Assembly: GCA_013215145.1 (NCBI GenBank)
Contig: JABSRP010000034.1
Coordinates: 1 to 64,000 of the forward strand
DNA from: Pseudobacteriovorax sp.
GTDB lineage: Bacteria; Bdellovibrionota_B; Oligoflexia; Oligoflexales; Oligoflexaceae
Length of the DNA: 64,000 nucleotides
Direction of reading: 5' to 3'
The translations under genes were made by a program, and so were the position numbers. A model generated the notes under the pieces. It did not search any database. It had not been told where the DNA came from and saw only the letters and a list, made by a program, of their open reading frames with translations. The stretch's first letter is position 1. Each line of letters begins with the position of its first letter. Below are positions 45,430 to 54,860 of the stretch, piece after piece.

Positions 45430-46874
45430 CTCTTCCAGAACGTCTTAGTAAAGGGGGCAAAAAGTACAATGATCTCAAGCCGACCTGCAATCATACAGAA
45501 GCATAGAACATACTTAGCCCAACCAGGAACGTGAGCAAAGCTTTGGGTCGGGCCAAAACTATTAAAGCCAGGCCCAATACTTGATAAGCATGCCACCACG
45601 CTACTCATAGCGTCCAGCATAGGATATCCTGCAACTGTCATCAAAAAAGAGCACAGAAAAAAAATAAAGAAATAGGCCACAAAGTAAACTGTAACACCAT
45701 GAATAATACCAGAAACAATAGGCTTACCTTCGTGCCTAACGACACTGACTTCCTGGGGAAGGATGCTGCGTCGTATCTCTCTAAGCGTAAGTTTAAATAG
45801 GATGATCATCCGAATAACCTTAAGGCCACCGGCTGTAGATCCCGCACAGCCACCAACAAACATAGCGACGAATAAAAGAAATTTAGCATAAGAGGGATAT
45901 GCGTTAAAATCATCCGTCATAAATCCAGCCGAAGTGGAAACAGCAAGAGTTTGAAAAATCGCCAACCTTACAGCTTCCATGAATCCACTGGTATCATCAC
46001 TCAAACTAACGGCTATGATTCCTGCAATAAACATATTTGCAAAAAGATATACGCGAAATTCGCTGTTCCAGAATAATGATTTTCCGGCATCACGCAGCAA
46101 ACTAAAAAAGAGGGCGAAGTTAAGGCCAGCAACAAACATAAAGCCAGCGACAACCCACTCTATTGTTGGGTTATTAAAATGGCCAATGCTATTAGCTTTT
46201 GTAGAAAATCCTCCAGTTCCTAAAGTAGAAAAAGCATGACAGATAGCATCAAACACCGACATGCCCGCAAAGTATAGACTCAAGGCACAGGCCACCGTGA
46301 GAAAGCAGTAAATCCACCAAAGTGCAAGCGCCGAGTCCCGTATACGAGGTCTAACGCGAGAATTGATAGGACCTGCCGATTCATTGCGGAAAAACTGCTT
46401 TCCACCAACACCAGTCTGTGGGAAGATCGCAACAAAAAGTACGACAATACCCATACCGCCTATCCAATGGCTTAAACATCGCCATAGATTTGTCGCTCTC
46501 GAGAGAGATTCTACATCGGCGACAACGGTAGCTCCCGTGGTGGTAAGTCCACTAACAGATTCAAATACTGCACCTGGAAAACTCTTGATAGAGCCCTCAA
46601 TATAAAAGGGCAAGGCCCCACCAAACCCAACGAAGATCCAGATGGCTGTGACTACCAGCAACGCTTCTCTTCGTGAGATGTCAAAACGTTTCTTTCCACC
46701 ATGAAATCGGGCTATCCCAGTAAATCCAACAAACACTAAAAAGGTTGCACCATAGGCAATGGCAGAGGATTCGTCTCCATCGTAAATAGCTAACCCCAGT
46801 GGACCAAGAAACAAAAAGGTTATAATACCCAACAAGGCTGCAATTTGTTGAGCTACCGCTTTAAAGTTCATCAC
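45426..46874 (-). CDS. trkH: TrkH-type potassium uptake protein
   Basis: 482 residues, about ten membrane helices. The four selectivity-filter regions are visible: SGLTTTGATV, FSTLGTGGFST, LAVSTSAGFMT and ACLSSIGPGFN, each with the conserved Gly. Also HWIGGMGIVVLF and GCAGSTAGGLKVIR. It translocates K+ with TrkA, whose gene is directly upstream (overlap four bases). The next gene downstream is the antiporter-ATPase fusion, overlapping by four bases. Confidence 0.93.
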   Translation of the reverse strand: MMNFKAVAQQIAALLGIITFLFLGPLGLAIYDGDESSAIAYGATFLVFVGFTGIARFHGGKKRFDISRREALLVVTAIWIFVGFGGALPFYIEGSIKSFPGAVFESVSGLTTTGATVVADVESLSRATNLWRCLSHWIGGMGIVVLFVAIFPQTGVGGKQFFRNESAGPINSRVRPRIRDSALALWWIYCFLTVACALSLYFAGMSVFDAICHAFSTLGTGGFSTKANSIGHFNNPTIEWVVAGFMFVAGLNFALFFSLLRDAGKSLFWNSEFRVYLFANMFIAGIIAVSLSDDTSGFMEAVRLAIFQTLAVSTSAGFMTDDFNAYPSYAKFLLFVAMFVGGCAGSTAGGLKVIRMIILFKLTLREIRRSILPQEVSVVRHEGKPIVSGIIHGVTVYFVAYFFIFFLCSFLMTVAGYPMLDAMSSVVACLSSIGPGFNSFGPTQSFAHVPGWAKYVLCFCMIAGRLEIIVLFAPFTKTFWKR

Positions 46875-48208
46875 GTTTCCCTACAAAGCTGCCTAATTGC
46901 CTTAATGACGGCCTTAGCTGAGTTTTTGGGACCGGCAAAAACGAGATGATCATCCGCTTTGATAGCACTATCGCTATCGATTAAAATAAAATTTCGCACA
47001 ACACCGATCAAGTGTACCAAGGATGGTAGGTTTAGCTCCGATAAGCGAAAGGATGTTTTTTTTACAGCAGGAACTCGTAATTCATAGTAGTCATGAGAGA
47101 AACCGGTACTGATGTATTTACTGGTAGTGGCTGTATCCAAAAATCCTAAGGCCAGTTGAAGAACAGCATTGTGAGCAAATGCCAAGCTATCAATATTTAG
47201 GTGCTCAACCACATCGGTATACTCAGCTTGACTAAGGCGTGCAAATGAGTAACCAACAGATGCCTCTTTAGCAATCAAACAGCACATAATATTGGCCTCA
47301 TCAGATCCCGTTGCCATAGCAACATAATCAGAGGACTGAGCTCTTAACTCTTTCAATAGAGACAAATCACTACCGTTGCCATGGATCACTCGTACCGACT
47401 TTAAGATTCCAGCAAGTTCAATGCATCGTTTCTTTTGGATCTCAATGAGCTCTATCGTTTCTTCCCCAAGTTCCAAGTATTTGGCAAGTTGCAACCCAAC
47501 ATCACCACCTCCAACAACCACAGCCTTACGGTGGTCTGTGTCTTTCTCGAGAGACCTCATATATTGGAATAGGTCAATGATAGAACCAGCAACGGCTAAT
47601 TGATCACCCACCATGATTTTTTGGATCGATGATCGTTCGCGAAAGAGTTTGTTGCGAAATAATCCCACGATACGGCAGTTTTGACTTTTTTCAAGCTGCT
47701 TAAGGGGCATATCAGTAAGGTTGGAGTTCTCTCCCACCGTCAAGTGCATCACGCTCATGCCATAGCCGGCAAACTCATAAACCTCTTCGGCACCAATGAG
47801 TAATATTTTTCTGAGAAATTCAAGAGCCAAAATACGAGACGAGCAAATAGTAGCATCGATACCAAACTCGTCGTTGATAATATGCGATTCGTTTGGATAG
47901 TAATCGGGATCATCTACTTTAGCCAAAGAGATCTTAGCTCCCAGCTTCTTCGCCCAGGAAGCCGAAACCACGTTAATGGCATCATCACCTGTCAGTGCCA
48001 TAAATAGATCTGCCTCAGCACAACCAATATCTTTTAGGAGTCGGCGATGAGTAACGTTACCACGAACGGTCATCACATCAAGCTCTTCGTCCACCTCATC
48101 GATCAAACCTCGGTCTACATCAACCAATAAGACCTTATGATTGGACTCGGACAGAGTTTTGGCTAAATAGTAACCGAGCTCTCCAGCTCCTGCGATAATA
48201 ACCTTCAA
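46871..48208 (-). CDS. trkA: TrkA-type potassium regulator
   Basis: 445 residues with two RCK halves. Half 1: VIIAGAGELGYYLAK (Rossmann), VRGNVTHRRLLKDIG, MALTGDDAINVV. Half 2: AVVVGGGDVGLQLAK, IHGNGSDLSLLKEL, ATGSDEANIM. Each half has a TrkA_C-like end. It binds NAD(H) or ATP and gates the TrkH channel from the cytoplasm. The start overlaps the end of the CPA antiporter gene by four bases and its stop overlaps trkH by four. Confidence 0.93.
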   Translation of the reverse strand: MKVIIAGAGELGYYLAKTLSESNHKVLLVDVDRGLIDEVDEELDVMTVRGNVTHRRLLKDIGCAEADLFMALTGDDAINVVSASWAKKLGAKISLAKVDDPDYYPNESHIINDEFGIDATICSSRILALEFLRKILLIGAEEVYEFAGYGMSVMHLTVGENSNLTDMPLKQLEKSQNCRIVGLFRNKLFRERSSIQKIMVGDQLAVAGSIIDLFQYMRSLEKDTDHRKAVVVGGGDVGLQLAKYLELGEETIELIEIQKKRCIELAGILKSVRVIHGNGSDLSLLKELRAQSSDYVAMATGSDEANIMCCLIAKEASVGYSFARLSQAEYTDVVEHLNIDSLAFAHNAVLQLALGFLDTATTSKYISTGFSHDYYELRVPAVKKTSFRLSELNLPSLVHLIGVVRNFILIDSDSAIKADDHLVFAGPKNSAKAVIKAIRQLCRET

Positions 48209-49497
48209 GTATTTATACCCTCTTTACCAGTCTCTTTGTAAAACTCTATACTGTCATCGAGAAACTTCGGTAAAGCATTATTTCCAAGGAGACTAAAGAA
48301 TAAATATGATAGGAGTGAGCAAAACAAAATTTCCTGTGAAAATCCAATATTTCGAATAGCCAGATCTAGAGGAATGATGACAATCAGTACGTCCTGAAGG
48401 TAAAAGACGCGTCTCATTTTGGGAGCATGGCGGCGCTCCACCATGACTCTTGAAAAGAAAGGCGTTAGCACTGATAGCCACGCCAAACGCGCAAGGATAT
48501 AGACAATGGCTATGGTTACAGCCGAAATAGTTACCGAGCTTAAGGAAACCCCCGCAAAGAACAGCACCATGATAGATAAGGGAGCCCGGATTTCGCTTAA
48601 AGTACTAGCTATTTTTTCTGCAGATGGCGAAGCGATAGCAAGAGTGGCTCCGCAGACAAAATTAAGAAATAGCGGCGAGATGCCAACAGATGACGCCATT
48701 CCACTTACCAGGGTAACGACTCCGATAGTGGCTAGATAGGTTTTTACCGGAGACTCATCCTTACCGATAAATAAGAAGAACAGCATTCCACAAAAACAAC
48801 CTAGACCAATGACCGCAACGGTCCATTCCGTAACGGTCCAACCCATAACATTGTTACCGGAGAAAACTTGAGCTCCGGCAAAAATGGATCCAAACAAAAA
48901 GATAGCTAAGGTTTCGCCGGAGGCCGTCACGCGCAATAGTATGGAGCGAAGAGTCCCCGAGACCCGGCTGGATCTTGTACTACGATCGACAAATTCGTAG
49001 GACGATGTCATCATCATGACACCAAGAGTCGCCGCCATCCAAATGTGGGTATCTTTACCACCGAAAAAATGAAAGGGGTCAAATATCTTTCTCAGGCCAA
49101 ATGTCCGCAGAACCTCATTGCCCCCCGGTAGATAGGGGAGTAAGCTCACCAGGACAGGAAACAGGCAAAAAGTGGCAACAAAAAAAATGAGGAAGTGAAA
49201 GTAAATTCCAAGCTGCCCTACTTCGGTCTTGACCTTCACATTGATCACCTCAAGACCAAATAAAAAGCCAAAAAGGCCGATAACAAGGGAGATGAGAGGA
49301 ATAAATGGCTCAGTGATTTCAGCTGTAATGGCAGCTAATCCAAAGGACTCACCAAGCAAAATACCAATAACGACAAATTCAACACCAGATAAAACGCCGA
49401 TTTTGCCACCAATCCATCGTTTGGCAATGGCGCTGATTCCAAAACTACTGATCAATAACGCGAGGAGTACAATCGCATTTAAATTCACAGTTTCCAT
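48205..49497 (-). CDS. CPA-family monovalent cation/proton antiporter
   Basis: 430 residues, about twelve membrane helices. GVEFVVIGILLGES, LVIGLFGFLFGLEVI and LTLVSG-like helices (actual GVVTLVSGMASSVG) fit the sodium/potassium-proton exchanger fold. It has no cytoplasmic tail domain. It is the first gene of the operon antiporter-trkA-trkH-antiporter/ATPase-mscS, all overlapping or abutting. The ion is not readable from sequence; the context suggests potassium. Confidence 0.78.
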   Translation of the reverse strand: METVNLNAIVLLALLISSFGISAIAKRWIGGKIGVLSGVEFVVIGILLGESFGLAAITAEITEPFIPLISLVIGLFGFLFGLEVINVKVKTEVGQLGIYFHFLIFFVATFCLFPVLVSLLPYLPGGNEVLRTFGLRKIFDPFHFFGGKDTHIWMAATLGVMMMTSSYEFVDRSTRSSRVSGTLRSILLRVTASGETLAIFLFGSIFAGAQVFSGNNVMGWTVTEWTVAVIGLGCFCGMLFFLFIGKDESPVKTYLATIGVVTLVSGMASSVGISPLFLNFVCGATLAIASPSAEKIASTLSEIRAPLSIMVLFFAGVSLSSVTISAVTIAIVYILARLAWLSVLTPFFSRVMVERRHAPKMRRVFYLQDVLIVIIPLDLAIRNIGFSQEILFCSLLSYLFFSLLGNNALPKFLDDSIEFYKETGKEGINT

Positions 49498-49647
49498 TTA
49501 AAAACCTAATGACACCTTTCACAGTAAGGTAAAGCGACCGAATTTGACCATGCCTTATTAGGCCTGTCACGGGTGTAGATTGATACCTTATAATCTCAAA
49601 TGAATAATTACTAGAAGAATATCGGGCAGATAAATTCACTGTAAAGA

Positions 49648-49673
49648 AAAAGGGGCCTAATGGTATAGGCCCC
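49648..49673 (-). terminator. Rho-independent terminator of DUF3011 gene
   Basis: On the minus strand GGGGCCTA and TAGGCCCC (49666-49673 and 49652-49659) form an 8-bp GC-rich stem with a 6-base loop, followed by TTTTTC. It lies about 30 bases after the stop at 49701. Confidence 0.85.
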
Positions 49674-49700
49674 GGTGGATCCAAAATATCTAACTAAATT

Positions 49701-50213
49701 TTACCAAGGGTTTATGGGACGTCTAGGTACGTAACTAAAAGTAGCACGGCAACCATAGTCTACCCAAAGGTATCCTCCCCCGTCGTAGCCCCAGTTTTCG
49801 CCTCGCACACAACGTACGCGAGACAGGTTATTTTCGAGGCGAATCGATCGGCGCTCTATGCGACCGATATAGCACTCGTTGTAATCAAAGTCCCGACTTC
49901 CACAGGTCGTATACTCTCTACGATCAGAGGGAGGCCGAGGTCTTCGGTAACGGATCTCAAAGACAGCGCTGCAACCACCTTCAACCCAGATGCCGAATCG
50001 ATTCACGCCCCAGTTTTCACCACGGTAGCAGGTGACGCGAGATAATTGACGATCAACACGAACATAGGCGTTACGTAGATCAACTCCTAACTCGCAGGTA
50101 TTGTACTCATAGAACCCGCTGTCACAGGTCACATATTCACTTCGGCTGTTGCCAAATGCATCGCTCGCAAATAGAGCGGCCATCGATAAGGCTATAATTG
50201 ATAAAAGCTTCAT
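49701..50213 (-). CDS. Secreted protein with two DUF3011 domains
   Basis: 170 residues; signal peptide to about residue 22. Two copies of a 60-residue Cys-rich domain follow: RQLSRVTCYRGENWG...IWVEGGC and NNLSRVRCVRGENWG...LWVDYGC. Each matches the DUF3011 pattern (four Cys, 'LS-x-x-x-C', 'W-V-x-x-G-C-x-A-x-F'). Related domains have lectin-like or protease-inhibitor folds; function unknown. It has its own terminator. Confidence 0.85.
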   Translation of the reverse strand: MKLLSIIALSMAALFASDAFGNSRSEYVTCDSGFYEYNTCELGVDLRNAYVRVDRQLSRVTCYRGENWGVNRFGIWVEGGCSAVFEIRYRRPRPPSDRREYTTCGSRDFDYNECYIGRIERRSIRLENNLSRVRCVRGENWGYDGGGYLWVDYGCRATFSYVPRRPINPW

Positions 50214-50644
50214 AGTTCTTCCTTCATTCGTGACAATTGAGCTCTGGATCCACCTTTAACCACAAGAAGTCGGTAAAAACTTCGCAAACAAATGACCTAG
50301 CGTGTAAAGCCCGCGATAGATGCATTTACTTTGCTGATTGCAGTATTTTTTCAGGTATATACGACGTCAAAGATCCAAACACAAGCTTATGTTGAAATAA
50401 TTTCCCATATTTTTCAATGTGATCTCAATGAGTTAAGCGAAGATATTGAAAGATACCTGTTCTTTTTTCTTGTCGTTGGATTTGCTTTTCCTGGTATCAA
50501 ATTGTAAATCCCAAAATACACTAAACGTTTTTCGAAGACGTGGCAGAACATCAGATTTATAAATCTAAAGAATCCCTGCCTATTGTTTGACGTAATTTAG
50601 ACAATAGATTAAGAAAAACTAATCTAGAGGGAAGGATCGTTTTC
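50214..50644. other. Divergent intergenic region
   Basis: 431 bases between the DUF3011 gene (leftward) and the rhodanese gene (rightward). It must hold both promoters. TAGATTA (50605-50611) and TAATCTA (50620-50626) form an inverted repeat just before the ribosome site of the rhodanese gene. No gene was seen. Confidence 0.4.
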
Positions 50645-51160
50645 ATGAATAGACTTATGTCATATTTGATTGTCATTAGCGTGCTTGCAGCTTGTACCTT
50701 TCGAGGCGGCACGCAAAAATCTAAACTAGAAACTCTCAGTGATATGACAAGAGACATCGAAGCCGAATGGACTGTCCCTTCGGTTAGCGCAGCCACGGCT
50801 CTGAGCGACTGGAAGAACAATAAAGACGTCGTGTTTGTCGACGTAAGAGAAGAAAACGAATACTTAGTCTCTAAGATTCCAGGAGCCATCACACTAAAAA
50901 CACTTCGTTCTCAGCCAGATTTCTATAAGAACAAAACCATATACGTATATTGTACCATTGGACACCGCAGTGGTAGGCAAACACAGACACTAAGAGATTT
51001 AGGATTTCAAGCCTATAACATACCCGGAAGTATTTTGCTGTGGACGCATCTTAAAGGTCCACTTGTCGATCAGAAAAATCAGTCTACAAAAAACGTTCAT
51101 GTTTACGGCGAACGCTGGAACCTACTCCCAGACGATCATTCAGCGGTACTTAATAATTAA
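50645..51160 (+). CDS. Rhodanese-domain lipoprotein
   Basis: 171 residues. Lipobox VLAAC (Cys17). The rhodanese domain (about 48-145) has VVFVDVREENEYLVSKIPGAI and the active-site loop YCTIGHRSG with the nucleophilic Cys, then a Tyr-rich end. It should carry sulfur or reduce in the periplasm, membrane-anchored. RBS GGGAAGG lies about nine bases upstream. A strong terminator follows. Confidence 0.88.
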   Translation: MNRLMSYLIVISVLAACTFRGGTQKSKLETLSDMTRDIEAEWTVPSVSAATALSDWKNNKDVVFVDVREENEYLVSKIPGAITLKTLRSQPDFYKNKTIYVYCTIGHRSGRQTQTLRDLGFQAYNIPGSILLWTHLKGPLVDQKNQSTKNVHVYGERWNLLPDDHSAVLNN

Positions 51161-51189
51161 GTTTAGCAGCTTTGAAAGAGTCATTAATA

Positions 51190-51221
51190 CCATCTTCAGA
51201 AGATGGCATTTTATTTTTGTT
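51190..51221 (+). terminator. Rho-independent terminator after rhodanese gene
   Basis: CCATCTTC (51190-51197) and GAAGATGG (51199-51206) make an 8-bp stem with a one-base centre (effective loop larger), followed by CATTTTATTTTTG, a T-rich run. It ends the rhodanese transcript. Confidence 0.7.
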
Positions 51222-51301
51222 TTTTTCTGTAACTTCTCAAAACTCACCGACGAACGCCTTTTCGCAACCTAAATTGTAACATTTAAATAGGATTTAAGAC
51301 T

Positions 51302-52396
51302 ATGCGAAATATCGTTCTCTGCCTCGGCCTAGTTTCTGCGATAGGCTGCACCAAATCGGACTTCACCGCAGGAAGTATGCAACAAAACCCAGGTAACAAT
51401 AACAACAATAGTGGCGATGTCACCGAACCACCACCTCCGCCTGTAGTAGCGCCAGAAAATCCAGGTTTGGAAGAGCCGGGAACCGATGGCGGTGAGGGCG
51501 GCGAACAAATTGAATTTGATACTGAGTTCGACACCTTTCTTCGACAGTGTATTGCTGACGAAATGACGGCAAAACATGGTGGCCCCATTGCCCCCCGTGT
51601 GTTGACAGAAACCCTAGAGGACTACGCCACTAAAGATATTGAGACGACAAAAGACTTCGAAACCCTCGCCGATCTAATTTTGAGGGACGTTGTGGATGCT
51701 GATGGCCTCATCAACTACAACAAACTTCGTGGTGAATTGTCAGTTCAATGGGGAAAAATCGCTGCCGCTATACCGAACACGGACATTGTCATCTCACCAA
51801 GAGGCACATCGCGTAATGCAGCCATGGCTTTCTGGTCTAACATTTATAACCTGCTGATGATCGATGTCATCGTTAACAATCCTCAGGCACGCAATGTGAG
51901 TACCGACATTGGATTTGGCCTATTTGACGAGAAGAAATCTGTTTCTGGAACCCAGCTTTCACTCAACGAAATCGAAAAAGGCATCATGCGCTTAGGAGAA
52001 GAAGGGGACAAGCTTCCTGCCCCTGAAGCATTACTATTGGATGTTGTCGAGCCAAGACTTCACTATACCATCGTCTGTGGTGCTATTAGCTGCCCTCGCA
52101 TTCGAAATTTCCTCTACCGCGCGGATAATATCGAAAAAGCCCTGATTGAAAACAATTACGATACAGTCAATAGCGAAGAGTTCTTCTACGTAGAGGATAA
52201 TGAATTCTTGATCTACGGCGGACTCTTCTTCTTTTACCCATCTGATACAGCTCTTATGTATGGCGCGAACTGGGAAGGCCTCACCGAGTCCATGATTCCT
52301 GCCTGTCGGTCGGATATTGCTTTAATCGAGCAAATCATCCCCACTGGCGAAATCTACGACGACCCTTACATCTGGGACGTAAACGAGCAATTGTAA
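51302..52396 (+). CDS. DUF547-domain lipoprotein
   Basis: 364 residues. Lipobox AIGC (Cys16) and a Pro/Gly/Asn-rich linker (residues 25-65). The DUF547 domain (about 120-310) contains NAAMAFWSNIYNLLMIDVI and LHYTIVCGAISCPRIR, the family motifs (Asn-x-Tyr-Asn and 'N/V-C-G-x-x-S-C-P'). DUF547 proteins are secreted and of unknown function; they resemble Cys-protease folds, with Cys and His in the core. The gene begins about 95 bases after the upstream terminator, so it is a separate transcript. Confidence 0.83.
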   Translation: MRNIVLCLGLVSAIGCTKSDFTAGSMQQNPGNNNNNSGDVTEPPPPPVVAPENPGLEEPGTDGGEGGEQIEFDTEFDTFLRQCIADEMTAKHGGPIAPRVLTETLEDYATKDIETTKDFETLADLILRDVVDADGLINYNKLRGELSVQWGKIAAAIPNTDIVISPRGTSRNAAMAFWSNIYNLLMIDVIVNNPQARNVSTDIGFGLFDEKKSVSGTQLSLNEIEKGIMRLGEEGDKLPAPEALLLDVVEPRLHYTIVCGAISCPRIRNFLYRADNIEKALIENNYDTVNSEEFFYVEDNEFLIYGGLFFFYPSDTALMYGANWEGLTESMIPACRSDIALIEQIIPTGEIYDDPYIWDVNEQL

Positions 52397-52420
52397 GATT
52401 CTTACACGTTTTAAAGTTAA

Positions 52421-53833
52421 ATGGTGAGACCAGTTTTGTTTGAACGACTTTTGAAGATTGCTTTACTCGCACCGCTCGTCTTGTACGGGCTGTGCGCTCA
52501 CTTGTTGCGAGCGGCTGTCCTGTCTCCAGGATTTACCAAACAACAAGTTTATCAAGGCCAAGTATTGGCTCTGGCCTTCTGTCTTCTTTTGTATCTCGGC
52601 ATTCTCTGGCTCACCCGCAAATACAGCCCTAAAATTTCTTGGATTTGGGGTGCTTTACTAGTTTTCGTCGCAACCATACTGATACCCACAGTGATGCAAA
52701 CAGACCAATATCGCTATATTTGGAATGGAAGTAATCTCGTAAGAGGATTGAATCCATATGATATCATTCCGCTCAACAGCCCTGAATTTAAGTCTGTCTG
52801 GTGGGTGGGGTTTATTAATTTCCCCGAACTACCAACCATCTATCCGGCTTTTGCCGAGCTGGTATTCGGTCTATCATCCCTCATCAATCCCTATTTTTGG
52901 GATTCAGGCACCTTTTATCCTGGTTTCGCTAAAACCTTATTTCAGGTGGAGTTTGGTTGGTCCGTCGTAGTCGGCTTGACTCTCGCCTTTGTGATTTACT
53001 TACTTCGGCATCGCTCTTGGTGGATCGTGGCATGCAATCCTTTATTCTTGATTTGCGCCATAGGTAACAAACACATTGAAATCCTGCTATTACCTTTTAT
53101 CCTACTACTCCTAAACCCGAGGATTTTCCGAAAACAGACTTACACAGCCGGTTTTGCTCTCGGTTTAGGTATAGCCGCCAAGTGGCTCCCCATAATTATA
53201 CTGCCTCTGCTTGCCCAAAAGCTTCTTCATGATAAAAAGCGTTTGGCCGAAATCCTTATACTAGCTTTCGGTGTCTTTGCCTGCCTGACGATACCTTTTA
53301 TGCCGGCTATTTATAAGAGTTTGGCGACCTCTACGCAGAGTTTTAGTGAAAACTGGGTATTTTTTCCTTATTTATTCTTGGTGAGCCAATCAATATTCGG
53401 CGCACAGCATGTTGCGTTTGTCAAAGGAAGTATGGCTCTTATCGGGCTCGCGACTCTATTAGTACTCGTCCGTGCAGCGTTTAAGGCCAAGAAATCCTCT
53501 TCGTTGCAGTTTTATAGTTTGTGGCTCCTTCTGGTTTTTGTAGCCGTTAGTCCAGTGATTAATCCCTGGTACTTACTGCCACTTTTAGTAGTGGGTGTGC
53601 GTTACTGGAAAGTCCTCATGACACCAATCATCTGGCCAGCGTGCGCCTTTTTTAGTCAGTACTATTATGTGAACGATGTGATGCCCTGGGGCTATCGCGT
53701 CTTATTTTATGGGGTGATTTCTTTGTTTGTCCTCAGAGATTTGTGGGTTTCACGAAGACGTTTATTTCATACCAAGGTCAGATCTCAAGAGTCAGATGAT
53801 TCATGGCTTTTGGCATCGGCAAAACAGAATTAA
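52421..53833 (+). CDS. Membrane glycosyltransferase (GT-C, GT87/DUF2029-like)
   Basis: 470 residues, about eleven membrane helices. The first large loop has TDQYRYIWNGSNLVRGLNP, where the Asp after helix 2 is typical of the polyprenyl-sugar-dependent GT-C catalytic site, and LPTIYPAFAELVFGLSSL and NPYFW. It resembles the later gene at 57336-58667 (matching blocks: TDHYRYVWDGLHLNQGLNP and IYPPVAQIFFAISSW). Likely transfers a sugar from a lipid carrier on the periplasmic side. Start ATG is 25 bases after the DUF547 stop. Confidence 0.75.
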   Translation: MVRPVLFERLLKIALLAPLVLYGLCAHLLRAAVLSPGFTKQQVYQGQVLALAFCLLLYLGILWLTRKYSPKISWIWGALLVFVATILIPTVMQTDQYRYIWNGSNLVRGLNPYDIIPLNSPEFKSVWWVGFINFPELPTIYPAFAELVFGLSSLINPYFWDSGTFYPGFAKTLFQVEFGWSVVVGLTLAFVIYLLRHRSWWIVACNPLFLICAIGNKHIEILLLPFILLLLNPRIFRKQTYTAGFALGLGIAAKWLPIIILPLLAQKLLHDKKRLAEILILAFGVFACLTIPFMPAIYKSLATSTQSFSENWVFFPYLFLVSQSIFGAQHVAFVKGSMALIGLATLLVLVRAAFKAKKSSSLQFYSLWLLLVFVAVSPVINPWYLLPLLVVGVRYWKVLMTPIIWPACAFFSQYYYVNDVMPWGYRVLFYGVISLFVLRDLWVSRRRLFHTKVRSQESDDSWLLASAKQN

Positions 53834-53898
53834 AATTCTGCAGGCAGTGGTTGTCTGTGGATGTGTCTATACTTATTTATATTTGGGAGAACTTTAAG

Positions 53899-54693
53899 AT
53901 GAAAGTTTTATTACCCGCCGTAGCGGTAGCAGTGAGCAGCATGGCCTTCGCTATGACATCTCTTGACATTTGGTCGGACCTTGACGCTGACACGTATACG
54001 TACAGCGGTAGCTGGTTAGGTGGAGATTTAACCATTAGCTCTGTAGCTGCCGAAGACGATCAGTTGACTTTAAGAGTCAAGATGACTGGTGCGGGAAGTA
54101 TTCCTGAAGGACGATCTGAGTACTTTGTCACAACAGTAGAGCCAGGTGCGACACTTCCTGAGTCTTTCGCTCTAACCAAGACTGATGACGAGTGGACCCC
54201 AGACCGCCGTCAAAACCCAAGCCGCAATGGCCAAATTTCTATCAATGTTGGTGATAGAGAGGTCCTTTCTGGCGTTCTACAAACGTACCGTTTCTCGACT
54301 GAGGCGGAGTTGATCGAAGCTGCTGATAGACTAGACCTATGGACTGACGCTGACGAGCTATCCTACGAATATGTTGGTGCATGGCTTGGCGGAATCTTGA
54401 CCATCGACTCGATCACTACCGAAGAAGAGACCGTTCAACTTCGCGTAAAAATGACTGGTGCTGGTAGTATTCCAGAAGGCCAATCTGAGTACTTTGTTAC
54501 CGATCTAACTCCAGGCTCAGCCCTACCACTTAGCGCCGACTTAACAAAAACTGACGCTGAATGGACTCCAGACAGACGTCAAAACCCAGCTCGCAACGGC
54601 CAAATCGCTATTGATTTAGGCGACAGAGCAAGCCTTGAAGGCGTTCTACAAGGTTTCAGCTTTTCTAACACTGCTACTCTAATCGAAGAGTAG
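53899..54693 (+). CDS. Secreted protein of two tandem copies of one unknown domain
   Basis: 264 residues from ATG 53899 (GGGAG ten bases upstream); the open frame extends to 53803 but overlaps the upstream gene. Signal peptide to about residue 21. Two copies of about 115 residues: both contain RVKMTGAGSIPEG, SEYFVT, EWTPDRRQNP and RNGQI. They differ at scattered positions, so the duplication is old enough to diverge but clear. No family was recognised; beta-rich. It lies between glycosyltransferase genes, but a strong terminator follows at 54744. Confidence 0.75.
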   Translation: MKVLLPAVAVAVSSMAFAMTSLDIWSDLDADTYTYSGSWLGGDLTISSVAAEDDQLTLRVKMTGAGSIPEGRSEYFVTTVEPGATLPESFALTKTDDEWTPDRRQNPSRNGQISINVGDREVLSGVLQTYRFSTEAELIEAADRLDLWTDADELSYEYVGAWLGGILTIDSITTEEETVQLRVKMTGAGSIPEGQSEYFVTDLTPGSALPLSADLTKTDAEWTPDRRQNPARNGQIAIDLGDRASLEGVLQGFSFSNTATLIEE

Positions 54694-54743
54694 TAATCGA
54701 TCCTCTCTGTCTCTCTACTTAGGCTTTGACAGGGGCATTTTCG

Positions 54744-54779
54744 AAGGTAGCTAGGTGATCCTAGCTACCTTTTTTTTAA
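54744..54779 (+). terminator. Strong Rho-independent terminator
   Basis: AAGGTAGCTAGG (54744-54755) and CCTAGCTACCTT (54760-54771) form a perfect 12-bp stem with a 4-base loop, followed by a T run (TTTTTTT). Confidence 0.95.
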
Positions 54780-54860
54780 TCATTTGAAACTTTTTGGTCG
54801 ATTCTCCGAACATAAAAGAGCAATGTCTTGGGATAAACCCAAACTGCTTAAGGTGATGAT

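Noticed and set aside
49445..49684. 79-codon frame on the minus strand between the antiporter and DUF3011 genes
   Set aside because: It runs through a clear terminator hairpin and the start of the antiporter gene and has no protein-like features.
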